A stretch of DNA of 64,000 bases from DASZTV01 sp035548125 (GCA_035548125.1 DASZTV010000051.1:60232-124231); one strand, 5' to 3'. Shown: positions 8,504-17,251, counted from the stretch's first letter. Notes: generated from the sequence alone by a model not told the origin. Made by a program: numbers and translations.

Positions 8504-9994
8504 GTGGCGGATAACCATTTCGACCTGGTGATCGTCGGGGCAGGTCTGTCCGGAATCGGCACAGCGCACCAGTTCCGCAAGGAGTTCCCGAGGAAGACCT
8601 ACACCATCCTCGAACAGCGGGACGAGATGGGCGGCACCTGGAGCCTGTTCAAGTACCCCGGCATCCGGTCGGACTCCGACATGCACACGCTCGGCTACCG
8701 GTTCAAGCCGTGGACTGCCGCCAAGGCGATCGCCGACGGCCCGTCGATCCTCGACTACGTGCACGAGACGGCGCGCGAAGGCGACGTCGAGCGGCATATC
8801 CGTTACGGCAAGAAGGTGACGCGCGCCGAGTGGGACAGCGACAGCGCCACCTGGACCGTCGAGACGACCGACGCCGCCACCGGTGAAACCGAGCAGGTCA
8901 CCTGCCGCTACCTGTTCTGCTGCACCGGGTACTACGACTACGACAACCCCTATCGGCCGGAGTTCCCGGGTGAGGAGCGGTTCACCGGGCCGATCATCCA
9001 TCCGCAGCTGTGGCCCGAGGACCTCGACTACGCGGGGAAGCGCATCGTCGTGATCGGCAGCGGCGCGACGGCAGTGACGCTGGTCCCCGCGATGACGGAT
9101 CGCGCCGAACACGTCACGATGCTGCAGCGGTCGCCGACCTGGATCGTCGCCCGGCCCAGTGAGGATGCGCTGGCGAACAAGCTGCGCAAGCACCTTCCCG
9201 CGATGCTGGCCTACGGCATCGTCCGCTGGAAGAACGTGCTGCTCGTCCTGCTCAGCTTTCAGATCAGCCGCCGCCGTCCGGAGTGGATGCGCTGGCTGCT
9301 TCGCCAGGGACTGGTCAAGAACCAGAAGCTCAGCCCCGCCGAGGTCGACAAGAACTTCACGCCGACCTACAACCCGTGGGAGCAGCGGCTCTGCCTGGTG
9401 CCGGACAGCGACCTGTTCGAGGCGCTCCGGGCCGGCAAGGCGTCGGTCGTCACCGATCACATCGAGACGTTCACCGAGAAGGGCATCCTGCTGAAGTCGG
9501 GCGAGGAGCTCGAGGCCGACATCATCGTCACGGCGACCGGGTTGAACCTCATCCCGTTCGGCGGGGTGGAGCTCGTCGTCGACGGCGAGAAGGTCAACAT
9601 CCCGGACCAGATGACCTACAAGGGCATCATGCTCAGCGACGTGCCGAACCTCGTGTTGTTCTTCGGCTACACGAACGCGTCGTGGACGTTGAAGGTGGAC
9701 CTCACCTACGCCTATACCTGGCGGCTGATCAAGCACCTCGAGCGGGCCGGGCTTCGGCAGTTCACGCCGCGGCGGGATCCGTCGGTCCAGGAGGCGCCGT
9801 TCCTCGACTTCAACTCCGGCTACGTGCTCCGGGCCATGGACAAGTACCCGAAGCAGGGCGAGACGCAGCCGTGGCGACTGTCGATGAACTATGCGATCGA
9901 CGCCTTCCAGCTTCGCTTCACCAAGCTCGACGACGGCGCGATGGAGTTCTCCAACCCGGACCGCAGCCGGGAGCGGGCAGCCACGTCCGCCTGA
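8504..9994 (+). CDS. EthA/MymA-type Baeyer-Villiger flavin monooxygenase
   Basis: The 496-residue flavoprotein has an FAD Rossmann motif GAGLSG (12-17), the Baeyer-Villiger fingerprint FTGPIIHPQLWP (160-171, FxGxxxHxxxWP) and an NADPH Rossmann motif GSGATA (185-190). Stretches such as YPGIRSDSDM, GSGATAVTLVP, YNPWDQR-like YNPWEQR and YTNASWTLK match mycobacterial EthA closely. It should insert oxygen next to a carbonyl of a hydrophobic ketone using NADPH and O2. I chose GTG 8504 because the EthA-type N-terminus begins there; an in-frame ATG at 8429 would add 25 unlike residues inside the divergent SDR. GATTAT at 8491-8496 lies 7 bases before the GTG, so the message may be leaderless. Confidence 0.9.
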   Translation: MADNHFDLVIVGAGLSGIGTAHQFRKEFPRKTYTILEQRDEMGGTWSLFKYPGIRSDSDMHTLGYRFKPWTAAKAIADGPSILDYVHETAREGDVERHIRYGKKVTRAEWDSDSATWTVETTDAATGETEQVTCRYLFCCTGYYDYDNPYRPEFPGEERFTGPIIHPQLWPEDLDYAGKRIVVIGSGATAVTLVPAMTDRAEHVTMLQRSPTWIVARPSEDALANKLRKHLPAMLAYGIVRWKNVLLVLLSFQISRRRPEWMRWLLRQGLVKNQKLSPAEVDKNFTPTYNPWEQRLCLVPDSDLFEALRAGKASVVTDHIETFTEKGILLKSGEELEADIIVTATGLNLIPFGGVELVVDGEKVNIPDQMTYKGIMLSDVPNLVLFFGYTNASWTLKVDLTYAYTWRLIKHLERAGLRQFTPRRDPSVQEAPFLDFNSGYVLRAMDKYPKQGETQPWRLSMNYAIDAFQLRFTKLDDGAMEFSNPDRSRERAATSA

Positions 9995-10004
9995 GCCCGG
10001 CCGG

Positions 10005-11303
10005 CTAGCGGCGCGACGTCCCGCGGTGCGCGATCGCGTCCACGATCACCGCGGCGATCAGCACGAGCGCGATCACCATCTCCTGGCCTGCCGCGCCGAT
10101 GTTGATCAAGGCCATGCCGTTGTAGATCGTCGCGATCACGATCCCGCCCAGAACGGCGAAGCTCATCTTGCCGCGACCGCCGAACAGGCTGGTCCCACCG
10201 ATTACCGCTGCGGCCACGCCGTACAGCACGAGGTTTCCGCCGTCGAAGTCACTCGACATCGAGCCCAGCTGTGAGAAGTAGACGATGACCGCGAGACCGG
10301 CGGTGAAGCTGCAGAGCACGAAGGCGAGCAGCCGCACCCGGTTGGTGCGAATGCCGGCGCGACGGGCCGCCTCGGCATTGCCGCCGATGGCATAGAGGTA
10401 GCGGCCGAAGCGCATCCGTCCCAGCAGCACGGAGTAGAGGACGAGCACGACCGCGAGCACTGGCACGATCCACGGCACGCCGGACAGGTGCAGCAAGGCC
10501 GAACCGCGGTTCGCGTTGCAGACGAGGACCAGCACGATGCCGGCCGCAGCCACGCCGGCAACCTTGAGGATGGTCAGCGAGATCGGGGGAGTCACCAGGC
10601 CGCTTTGCTTGCGGCGCTGATGCTGGAAGAACGAAAGCGCGGCGAACGCGGCCACCCCGGCGATCATCACGATCCAGCCCGCGGTGTTGGACAACGAGCC
10701 GTTGACGATGTCGTTGAGCACGCTGCTGTTGATGACGATGCTGCCGCCGGTGGCCTGCTTGTCCTTCTGGATCAGATACAGCAGCATGCCCTGCCACCCG
10801 AGCAGACCGGCCAGGGTCACCACGAACGAGGGCAGGCCGAGCCGGGTGATCAGCAGCCCCTGGATGAGTCCGATCACCGCGCAGGCGCCGAGGCCTGCCA
10901 GTACGGCGAGGAACCAGTTGACGTCGTGAGGCGGAGCGTTGAGCTCCGCGACGATCGTGACGCCGACCGCGCCAACGAACCCCGTCGAGAGATCGATCTC
11001 TCCGAGCAGCAGGACGAAGACCTCCGCCATGCCCAGCAACACGAAGATGCCGGCCTGCTCGATCAGGTTCGTGAGGTTCCCGGTGGTGAGGAAGTGCGAG
11101 TTCTTGGTCTGGAAGATGATGACGATGATCGCCAGGCCGATGATGACCGGCAGGGTTCCGCTCTCGCCCGACTTGATCCGCTTCCACTGGGCGGCGAAGT
11201 ACTCGCCGAGTGAGTCGGCGACGAACTCGTTGCTCGCAACGGCAGCGGTGACGTCGGGAGCTACCGCATCGTGAGACTCGACGCTGCCTTCCGTGGCGGA
11301 CAT
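10005..11303 (-). CDS. CUT2 sugar ABC transporter permease (XylH/FrcC type)
   Basis: A 432-residue inner-membrane permease of the branched-chain/ribose-type family (BPD_transp_2). After a hydrophilic N-terminus of about 60 residues there are roughly ten hydrophobic segments. The conserved family signature appears as GRYLYAIGGNAEAARRAGIRT, the cytoplasmic loop that docks the ATPase, and MAEVFVLLLGEIDLSTG is typical of sugar permeases. It follows the ATPase gene by 5 bases and is the last gene of the transport operon. It ends 10 bases from the end of the convergent BVMO gene. One permease gene implies a homodimer in the membrane. Confidence 0.92.
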   Translation of the reverse strand: MSATEGSVESHDAVAPDVTAAVASNEFVADSLGEYFAAQWKRIKSGESGTLPVIIGLAIIVIIFQTKNSHFLTTGNLTNLIEQAGIFVLLGMAEVFVLLLGEIDLSTGFVGAVGVTIVAELNAPPHDVNWFLAVLAGLGACAVIGLIQGLLITRLGLPSFVVTLAGLLGWQGMLLYLIQKDKQATGGSIVINSSVLNDIVNGSLSNTAGWIVMIAGVAAFAALSFFQHQRRKQSGLVTPPISLTILKVAGVAAAGIVLVLVCNANRGSALLHLSGVPWIVPVLAVVLVLYSVLLGRMRFGRYLYAIGGNAEAARRAGIRTNRVRLLAFVLCSFTAGLAVIVYFSQLGSMSSDFDGGNLVLYGVAAAVIGGTSLFGGRGKMSFAVLGGIVIATIYNGMALINIGAAGQEMVIALVLIAAVIVDAIAHRGTSRR

Positions 11304-11308
11304 CTGGG

Positions 11309-12118
11309 CTACTCCCTCCCGCCGGAACCGGCGGCCGATCCGAGTGCGCCGGTGGTGATCAGCTCGACCGCTCGTTGGGTGTCGAGCTCGGCGGCGGGGT
11401 ACGTGCCGACCAGGCGCCCGAGGTACATGACGGCGATGTGGTCGGCCACGGCGAAGATGTCGACCAGGTTGTGGCTGATGATGAGGACCGCTACGCCGCT
11501 CTCGCTCAGGGTCTTCACGAGGTTGAGCACCATCGCGGTCTGCGAGACGCCGAGCGCGGCGGTCGGCTCGTCCATGATCACGAGCCGAGCGTCTTCCAGC
11601 ACCGCCCGGGCCACCGCGACGGCTTGCCGCTGGCCGCCGGACAGCGAGCCGACCGGCTGACGGATCGATCTCACCGTCGTCACCGACAGGTCGCTCAACG
11701 TCTTGCGGGCCGAGATCTCCATCGCGGTCTCGTCGAGCAAGCCGAGACGGCGAGGCTCGCGCCCGAGGAACATGTTCTGGACGATGTCGAGGTTGTCGCA
11801 GAGCGCAAGGTCCTGGTACATCGTGGCGATGCCCAGCGCGGCCGCGTCACGCGGATTGCGGACGTGAACCTCTTTGCCGTCCCAGAACACCTGGCCGCCG
11901 TCGGGCGCCCACATGCCCGAGACGGTCTTGATCATCGTGGACTTTCCGGCGCCGTTGTCGCCGACCAGCGCGGTGACCTCGCCGGGGTAGATCTCGAGGT
12001 CGACGCCGGACAGCGCCTGAACCGGCCCGAAGTTCTTGTCGACCTTCGACAACCTCAGGAGCGGCGTAGCGGAGGCCCGGTCGGGTGTCCGGGGCTCCGC
12101 CGCGCTGGCATTCGCCAC
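11309..12118 (-). CDS. CUT2 sugar ABC transporter ATPase, single domain
   Basis: The protein (269 residues) has a complete ATPase cassette: Walker A GDNGAGKST, Q-loop MYQDLALCDNLD, signature LSGGQRQ, Walker B LVIMDEP and the switch His in ISHN. Family members such as XylG and RbsA carry two cassettes (about 500 residues); this one has a single cassette, like FrcA. The transporter therefore needs either an ATPase homodimer or a second partner. The likely start is GTG 12118, two bases after the stop of the binding-protein gene; the frame is open upstream but overlaps that gene. The segment QDLALCDNLD is shared with the ATPase domain of the sensor kinase at 14185-16608. Confidence 0.9.
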   Translation of the reverse strand: MANASAAEPRTPDRASATPLLRLSKVDKNFGPVQALSGVDLEIYPGEVTALVGDNGAGKSTMIKTVSGMWAPDGGQVFWDGKEVHVRNPRDAAALGIATMYQDLALCDNLDIVQNMFLGREPRRLGLLDETAMEISARKTLSDLSVTTVRSIRQPVGSLSGGQRQAVAVARAVLEDARLVIMDEPTAALGVSQTAMVLNLVKTLSESGVAVLIISHNLVDIFAVADHIAVMYLGRLVGTYPAAELDTQRAVELITTGALGSAAGSGGRE

Positions 12119-12120
12119 TA

Positions 12121-13320
12121 CTAGCTGATTCCCGCCGACTGGCACGCCGACTGGTACTTCACCGTGCAGATCTGGCTCGCCGGCACGAAGTTGTCCTTCA
12201 CCACTGTGTCGGCCATGTTCTTCGCGGTGACCCACTCAGGTGTCAGCAGCACCGACGGCATGTTCTTGCCACCGTTGTTCGGGTTGCTGGTCTGGCCGTT
12301 GACCAGGGCCGACGGCGGGGTCTGGCCGGCGCGCACGTACAGCGCGACGGCGGCTGCCGCCTGGGCCTCCAGGAAGATCGGCTTGTAGGCGGTGCCGCAC
12401 TGGTAGCCGGACAGGATGTTTTGCAGGCCCTGGAGGGTTGCGTCCTGGCCGGTGATCGGGAACGTATTCGCCTTGATCCCCTTGTTACGCAGGTAGTTGA
12501 TGATCGGGCCCGCGTTCTCGTCGTTCGGGATGATCGCCGAGTTGACGCCGGAGTTCGACGTGTAGGCGCCCTGGAACTCGGTCAGCGCCTTGTTCGGGGT
12601 CCAGGTGCCGGCCGGAGTCGCCGCGACCTTCCACGACGGGTTCTGCTTGATGACCGAGTCGTAGCCCTGCTTGAACAGCGTGGCGTTGTTGTCGGTCGGG
12701 TCGCCCGCCATCTCGATCAGGTTCGGGCTCGTCACGTTCCAGTCCTTCGCGCAGTTGGCGAAGCCCTGGCCGATCAGCTTGCCGACGGCGACGTTGTCGA
12801 AGCTGATGTAGTAGGAGCCCTGCGTGATCCGGTCGTAGTCGATGACGGCGACGCCGTGCTGCTTCGCATAGTCGTACACGCGCTTGCCGGTGCCCGGGTC
12901 CTCCGGGTCGATCAGCAGGACGGTCGCGCCGTTCGTGATCATCGCCTGAGCGTCCGTGACGAAGGTCGTGTCACTGTGCTGCGCGTTCTTGATCGAGATC
13001 TGAGAGTCGGACAGGCCCGCCGTTTTGAACGCCTTCTTCAGAAGGGGCGCGTCGAACTCCTGGTAGCGGGACGAGGTGTCGGTGTCGGGCAGGATGACGC
13101 CGATCGAACCCTTGCCGGACGAGGCGAGCGAGCTGAGCTGCGACATCGCCGAGAAGTCCTGCGTGAACGAGGTGGCGGAGATGCTCGGCGCCGAGGTCGA
13201 GGTCGAGCCCGAGGTCGGCGCGGTGGATGCGCCGCCTGAGGAACTGCTGCCACATGCCGAGACGATGAGCCCGGCTCCCACCAGCGCAGCCACGTAGGCG
13301 CTGTTCTTCTTCACTCGCAA
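12121..13320 (-). CDS. Xylose-type sugar-binding lipoprotein of ABC transporter
   Basis: The 399-residue protein is a periplasmic-binding-like lipoprotein. It has a basic N-terminus, a hydrophobic stretch, and a lipobox LIVSAC with the modified Cys at about residue 23, followed by a Ser/Gly/Thr linker. The body resembles XylF-type solute receptors (SSRYQEFDAPLLKKAF, LLIDPEDPG, YYISFDNVAVGKLIG, AIIPNDENAG, ITGQDATLQG). I chose TTG 13320 because AGGAGG at 13327-13332 lies 6 bases upstream of it; GTG 13314 is the alternative. The frame is open much further upstream but into the promoter region. The exact sugar cannot be read from the sequence. Confidence 0.9.
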   Translation of the reverse strand: MRVKKNSAYVAALVGAGLIVSACGSSSSGGASTAPTSGSTSTSAPSISATSFTQDFSAMSQLSSLASSGKGSIGVILPDTDTSSRYQEFDAPLLKKAFKTAGLSDSQISIKNAQHSDTTFVTDAQAMITNGATVLLIDPEDPGTGKRVYDYAKQHGVAVIDYDRITQGSYYISFDNVAVGKLIGQGFANCAKDWNVTSPNLIEMAGDPTDNNATLFKQGYDSVIKQNPSWKVAATPAGTWTPNKALTEFQGAYTSNSGVNSAIIPNDENAGPIINYLRNKGIKANTFPITGQDATLQGLQNILSGYQCGTAYKPIFLEAQAAAAVALYVRAGQTPPSALVNGQTSNPNNGGKNMPSVLLTPEWVTAKNMADTVVKDNFVPASQICTVKYQSACQSAGIS

Positions 13321-13496
13321 GAGAGTCCTCCTATGCCTGGTCGCGCCCGCGCTCGTGCGAGTGCCGGCCGCGCTGACCGAGCGGTCGGGCGGAACATACG
13401 ACCGGACCGCATGAATGCTCTGTGAACATCGGGTCCCCGCCGGAAATAATCTGTAAACAAGATCACGAGTGCATAACGCCCGAGGCGTGCACTCCC
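13321..13496 (-). promoter_or_regulatory. Promoter region of the sugar transporter operon
   Basis: These 176 bases separate the response regulator from the binding-protein gene on the same strand. They contain a strong AGGAGG ribosome binding site at 13327-13332 and the direct repeats at 13419-13459 (listed separately). The 13400-13480 stretch is clearly A+T-richer than its surroundings, as expected for a promoter. I could not fix a -35/-10 pair with confidence. Confidence 0.5.
13419..13459. promoter_or_regulatory. Pair of direct repeats, candidate response-regulator site
   Basis: TCTGTGAACA (13419-13428) and TCTGTAAACA (13450-13459) match at 9 of 10 bases and are offset by 31 bases, close to three helical turns. 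OmpR-family regulators bind direct repeats, and one is encoded just upstream (13497-14192). The repeats lie 99-140 bases ahead of the transporter start, so they are good candidates for its binding site. This is inference from position and symmetry. Confidence 0.4.
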
Positions 13497-14192
13497 TCAT
13501 CCGTCGGCGAGCCGGTAGCCGGCCCGCGGGTGGTTGACGATCAGCGGAGGCGTGCCTTCTGCCTCGAGCTTGGCCCGGAGTCGGCGTACGTAGACCCGTA
13601 CGTACTCGGTCTCCGTCTGGTAGCCGGCGCCCCAGACGCGGCGCAACAGCTCGGCGTGACTGAGCACCTTTCCCTGGTCGAGGGCGAGCTCCCGGAGCAG
13701 CGCGAACTCGGTAGGGGTGAGGCGCACGTCTGTGCCGGCGCGGGAGACCCGCCGGCGCCCTAGATCGATGACGACGTCACCGGCCTTCACGACCTCGGGG
13801 ACCGGCGCGTCGGGCGGGCTCGGGCGGGTTCGGCGCAGCGTGGCGGTGATCCGGGCGAGCAGCTCCTCGATTCCGAACGGCTTGGTCATGTAGTCGTCGG
13901 CGCCCATGTTCAGTGCGCTCACCTTGTCGCGCTCTCCGCGCCTGGCGGACACCACGATGATGCCGACGGAGGATCGTTCGCGGATCGCCCGGCACAGTTC
14001 CATCCCGTCGACCGCCGGGAGCATCAGGTCCAGCAGGACGAGATCCGGTTGTTCGGACTCGAGCAGCTGGAGCACGCGCGTGCCATCCGTGGACACGCTG
14101 GTGTCGAAACCTCGCGCCGAGAGGTTCGAGCGAATCAGATCGACGATGTTCGGGTCGTCCTCGACGACGAGGACTCGGGTGCGATCAGTCAT
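13497..14192 (-). CDS. OmpR/PhoB-family response regulator
   Basis: A 231-residue two-component regulator. The receiver domain (about 5-118) has the acidic pair E11/D12/D13, phosphoacceptor D55 (LVLLDLMLPAVDG), S82 and K104. The C-terminal winged helix (about 130-230) ends in the typical NHPRAGYRLADG. ATG 14192 overlaps the end of the kinase gene by 8 bases, so the two are a coupled pair. It lies between the kinase and the sugar transporter, all on one strand, and is the obvious candidate regulator of that transporter. No sign of degeneration is seen. Confidence 0.95.
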   Translation of the reverse strand: MTDRTRVLVVEDDPNIVDLIRSNLSARGFDTSVSTDGTRVLQLLESEQPDLVLLDLMLPAVDGMELCRAIRERSSVGIIVVSARRGERDKVSALNMGADDYMTKPFGIEELLARITATLRRTRPSPPDAPVPEVVKAGDVVIDLGRRRVSRAGTDVRLTPTEFALLRELALDQGKVLSHAELLRRVWGAGYQTETEYVRVYVRRLRAKLEAEGTPPLIVNHPRAGYRLADG

Positions 14193-16608
14193 CCGTCGCT
14201 CCGACGGCTACCGGCTGGGCCGGGGCCTCCTCCGCACCGATCGGCAGCTCGATCCGCCACCAGGTGCCGGGCTCGATCTGGCGCTGAGCCAGCGCGCCGC
14301 CGTGTGCGCCGACGATGGCCTGGGCGATCGACAGCCCGAGGCCGGCTCCCGAGGTGTCGCGAACCGTCGCCGCGGCCGCGTCGTCGCCGAGCATCCCGAT
14401 GCCATCGTCGACGACGTCGATGACGACGTTGGCATTGCCATCCGGGTGCGCTGTGACGCTCACCGTGGTGCCGGGTGGGTTGTGGCGAATCGCGTTGTCC
14501 ATGAGGTTGACGAACACCTGTTCCAGCCGGTCGTGGTCCGCCCACACCTGCGGCAGCGGCGAGCAGTCGAGGCGAACGCGATCGACCGCGCCGAGCGGCA
14601 GGCAGCCTCGCGCTGCTTCCAGGACGAGGGTGAGGTCGCACCAGTCGCGGTGCAGCCGAAGCAGGTTGGACTCGATCGTCGACAGGTCGAGCAGGTCGGC
14701 GACCAGCCGGCTGAGCCGCGCCGACTCGCCCACGATGCGAGTGAGGAAGCGCGACTTGGTGTCCACGTCCCACTCGACGTCGGTCTGCAACAAGCTGTCC
14801 GCGTACCCGTGGATCGCGGTCAGGGGGGTACGCAGCTCGTGACTGAGCCGCGAGAGGAAGTTGCGTTGCAGGTCCTGGGAGCGTCGCAGCGCGGCGGTCT
14901 CGCGGTGGGCCCGCTCGGACGACTCTCGCTCGAGGGCGAGTTGCAGCGATCTCGCGGCGTCCTCGACCAGCGCCGCCGCCTCGCTCGAGGCATCGGGGGT
15001 GCCTGAGTCCGCCGGCCAGGACGCGAGCAGGGCGAGCTCGTCGCCGCCGGTGTCGATCCGTGCCCCGAGCACCTGTTGCGCGCCGACCGTCACCCCGACA
15101 GGGGCGTCGCCTCTGGATGACAGAACTCGGGAAAGGGCCGAAAGCAGCGGCGACTGCTCGGCAGGTGTGCCGTCCGGGCGCCCCGACCAGCCGCGGCACA
15201 CGGTGCCCGCAGTGACGTCGTGGCCGAGCAGGGCGACCTCGTCGGCGCCGAGCCCGTCGCGCAGCGTCTCGATCGCGACAGCCAGCTTCTCGTGGAGCGG
15301 GACGGGGCCCGCGAGCCCTTCGAGTACCACCCGGATGGTCTCGAGCACCCGGTTCCGCGCGGTGACCTGGCCGAGTAGCCGATCCCGCTCTGCGGCGCTG
15401 GCCGCGTAGCCGGCGTACAACGTGACCAGGTCCAGCTCGTCGCGGTGGGGGACGCCGCGGTTGCGGCGGAACACGGTGATGACCCCGACGATGCCCGTGC
15501 TGCCCGAGACCGGCACCGACCACGAGCTGCGGATCCCGTCGCGCTCGGCCTCGTTGCGATAGGTCGTCCAGGTCGCCGCGCTGCGGACGTCCTCATCGAG
15601 GACGGTCGTGCCCGACGACGCGGCGGCGCCCGGAGGTCCGCCGGCCGCGCTGCACGGCAGGTCCGACCATCCCTTGCGCAACCGTGACGGCATGCCCACA
15701 GAAGCAGTGAGCCGGAGCCGGTCGTCCTCCCGCAGGTGGATGCACAGCCGGTCCGCGGCCAGCGCCGTACCGAGTGCCGAGAGGATCACCGCGAGGCTGG
15801 CGGAGGGCTCGGCCGAGGACAGCCGGCCGACCAGGCTCTGCAGTCGGTCGAGCTGCCGTCGCGGTGAGGAGTCCACCGCCTGGCCCGACATCAGCGCGAC
15901 GATCTCGTCCGGGTAGCCGGTCGCCGTCGGCACGCTCGCGACCACACGGCCGTGACGCAGCACCGTGACGCGCTCGGCGAGCCGGAACATCTGGTCGATG
16001 TCGTGGGAGACCAGCAGGATCGTCGTGCCCTCGTCGCAGAGCTTTCGCATCAGCCGCTCGACCTGCTCGGTCTCCAGGGCACCGACCGACGCGGTCGGCT
16101 CATCCAGCACCAGCAGATCCGGCCGGTCACGCATCGCGCGCGCCACCGCGAGGAGCTGTCGCTGCCCGCCCGACAGGTGGGCGACCGGAGTGGTGGTGTC
16201 GGCGATGTGGATGCCGAAGGAGTCGAGCAGCCGGGCGGCCTCTCGGTGGAAGGCCGCGTCGGTGAACAGCAGACGTCGCCGCTCCCGCCCGAGCAGCAGG
16301 TTGGCCGCCACGTCGAGGTTGTCGCACAGCGCGAGGTCCTGCCAGACGACAGCGATGCCGCGGCGGCCGGCGGCGATCGGGCCGGGCCGCAAGCGCTCGC
16401 CGTCGACGACGATCTCCCCGGCCGTTGGTGTCAGGTCTCCTGCGATGCAGCGCACGAGCGTCGACTTGCCGGCACCGTTCTCACCGGCGAGAGCGACGAT
16501 CGCTCCTCGGCGTACGTCGAGGTCGATCTCGTCGAGCGCCCTGCGTGAGCCGTGATGTGCGCTGAGACCGCGGATCGACAAGATCGACGTCTCGGGCGTA
16601 CCGCTCAC
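14185..16608 (-). CDS. Sensor histidine kinase with N-terminal ABC ATPase domain
   Basis: The 807-residue protein is a fusion. Residues 8-245 are a complete ABC cassette: Walker A GENGAGKST (42-50), Q90, signature LSGGQ (145-149), Walker B LLVLDE (165-170) and switch His 202. Residues about 255-410 and 415-560 look like two GAF-type domains. Then comes a HisKA domain with phospho-His 590 (FLSRLSHELRTPLTAIHGY), the N-box NLMDNAIRHN (701-710), DDGIG (734-738) and GAGLGLS (754-760) of the ATPase lid. No transmembrane segments or signal peptide are seen. The cassette resembles the transporter ATPase at 11309-12118 (both have QDLALCDNLD). The start is probably GTG 16608, 10 bases after the TetR stop; the upstream frame overlaps TetR. 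It presumably phosphorylates the adjacent regulator; coupling to transport is inference. Confidence 0.9.
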   Translation of the reverse strand: MSGTPETSILSIRGLSAHHGSRRALDEIDLDVRRGAIVALAGENGAGKSTLVRCIAGDLTPTAGEIVVDGERLRPGPIAAGRRGIAVVWQDLALCDNLDVAANLLLGRERRRLLFTDAAFHREAARLLDSFGIHIADTTTPVAHLSGGQRQLLAVARAMRDRPDLLVLDEPTASVGALETEQVERLMRKLCDEGTTILLVSHDIDQMFRLAERVTVLRHGRVVASVPTATGYPDEIVALMSGQAVDSSPRRQLDRLQSLVGRLSSAEPSASLAVILSALGTALAADRLCIHLREDDRLRLTASVGMPSRLRKGWSDLPCSAAGGPPGAAASSGTTVLDEDVRSAATWTTYRNEAERDGIRSSWSVPVSGSTGIVGVITVFRRNRGVPHRDELDLVTLYAGYAASAAERDRLLGQVTARNRVLETIRVVLEGLAGPVPLHEKLAVAIETLRDGLGADEVALLGHDVTAGTVCRGWSGRPDGTPAEQSPLLSALSRVLSSRGDAPVGVTVGAQQVLGARIDTGGDELALLASWPADSGTPDASSEAAALVEDAARSLQLALERESSERAHRETAALRRSQDLQRNFLSRLSHELRTPLTAIHGYADSLLQTDVEWDVDTKSRFLTRIVGESARLSRLVADLLDLSTIESNLLRLHRDWCDLTLVLEAARGCLPLGAVDRVRLDCSPLPQVWADHDRLEQVFVNLMDNAIRHNPPGTTVSVTAHPDGNANVVIDVVDDGIGMLGDDAAAATVRDTSGAGLGLSIAQAIVGAHGGALAQRQIEPGTWWRIELPIGAEEAPAQPVAVGATDD

Positions 16609-16618
16609 GCCGTCATTC

Positions 16619-17251
16619 TCAGGCTGGCGGCAGGAAACGGTCGAGCAGTGCGTCGAGGGTGACCTGAAACGCGCCTGGATAGTCGACCTGCTCGGCAAGC
16701 GCCGCGACCAGCTCCGGATCGTCGGTGAGCGCCGGCCAGGCGTCCGGGTCGGTGGCGTCTGTCGTCGGGCCGCGCTGAGCGGTTCGCTCGATGACGACAG
16801 AGGACACCACGTGCAGCTGCAGGCTGCGGATCGCGACGGCGGCCTCCTTGCCGCGTAGCGCGACCGCGTGCAGCTCGCGGGCGAGTGCGGCCTGGATCGG
16901 CTGGAACATGCGAAGTGTCTTGTTGCGTTCGTGCGCGAGCGCGATCAGGTGCGGGTGGTCCCACAGCTGCTGCCGCCACTCGCGGCACAGCGAGGCGATC
17001 CGGGCGCGCGGCGTCCGCCCGGTCACCTTCACCTGCTGCATCTCCGACAGCAGCCGGTCGACCATGAGATCGACCAGCGCGTCTCGGTTGCCGACGTGCC
17101 AGTAGATCGAGGTGACCGCGGTGCCGAGCTCCGCGGCGAGCCGCCGCATGGTGAGGGCCTCGAGGTCATACTCCTCGACCAGCCGGATCGCGGTCTCAAC
17201 GACGATCTCCTGAGAGATCGCGTCGCGTGCGGCCTTCGCGGGTTGCGACAA
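16619..17251 (-). CDS. TetR-family transcriptional regulator
   Basis: A 210-residue repressor-type protein. The helix-turn-helix is at about residues 33-56 (LTMRRLAAELGTAVTSIYWHVGNRDAL), followed by an all-helical ligand-binding region. The start is TTG 17251, which follows the amidohydrolase stop with one base between; no better in-frame ATG precedes the HTH. It sits at the junction between a catabolic gene run (21489 to 17253) and the kinase/regulator/transporter genes. It probably controls its own operon, perhaps through the inverted GTAACG repeats at 21514-21535. The ligand is unknown. Confidence 0.9.
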   Translation of the reverse strand: MSQPAKAARDAISQEIVVETAIRLVEEYDLEALTMRRLAAELGTAVTSIYWHVGNRDALVDLMVDRLLSEMQQVKVTGRTPRARIASLCREWRQQLWDHPHLIALAHERNKTLRMFQPIQAALARELHAVALRGKEAAVAIRSLQLHVVSSVVIERTAQRGPTTDATDPDAWPALTDDPELVAALAEQVDYPGAFQVTLDALLDRFLPPA

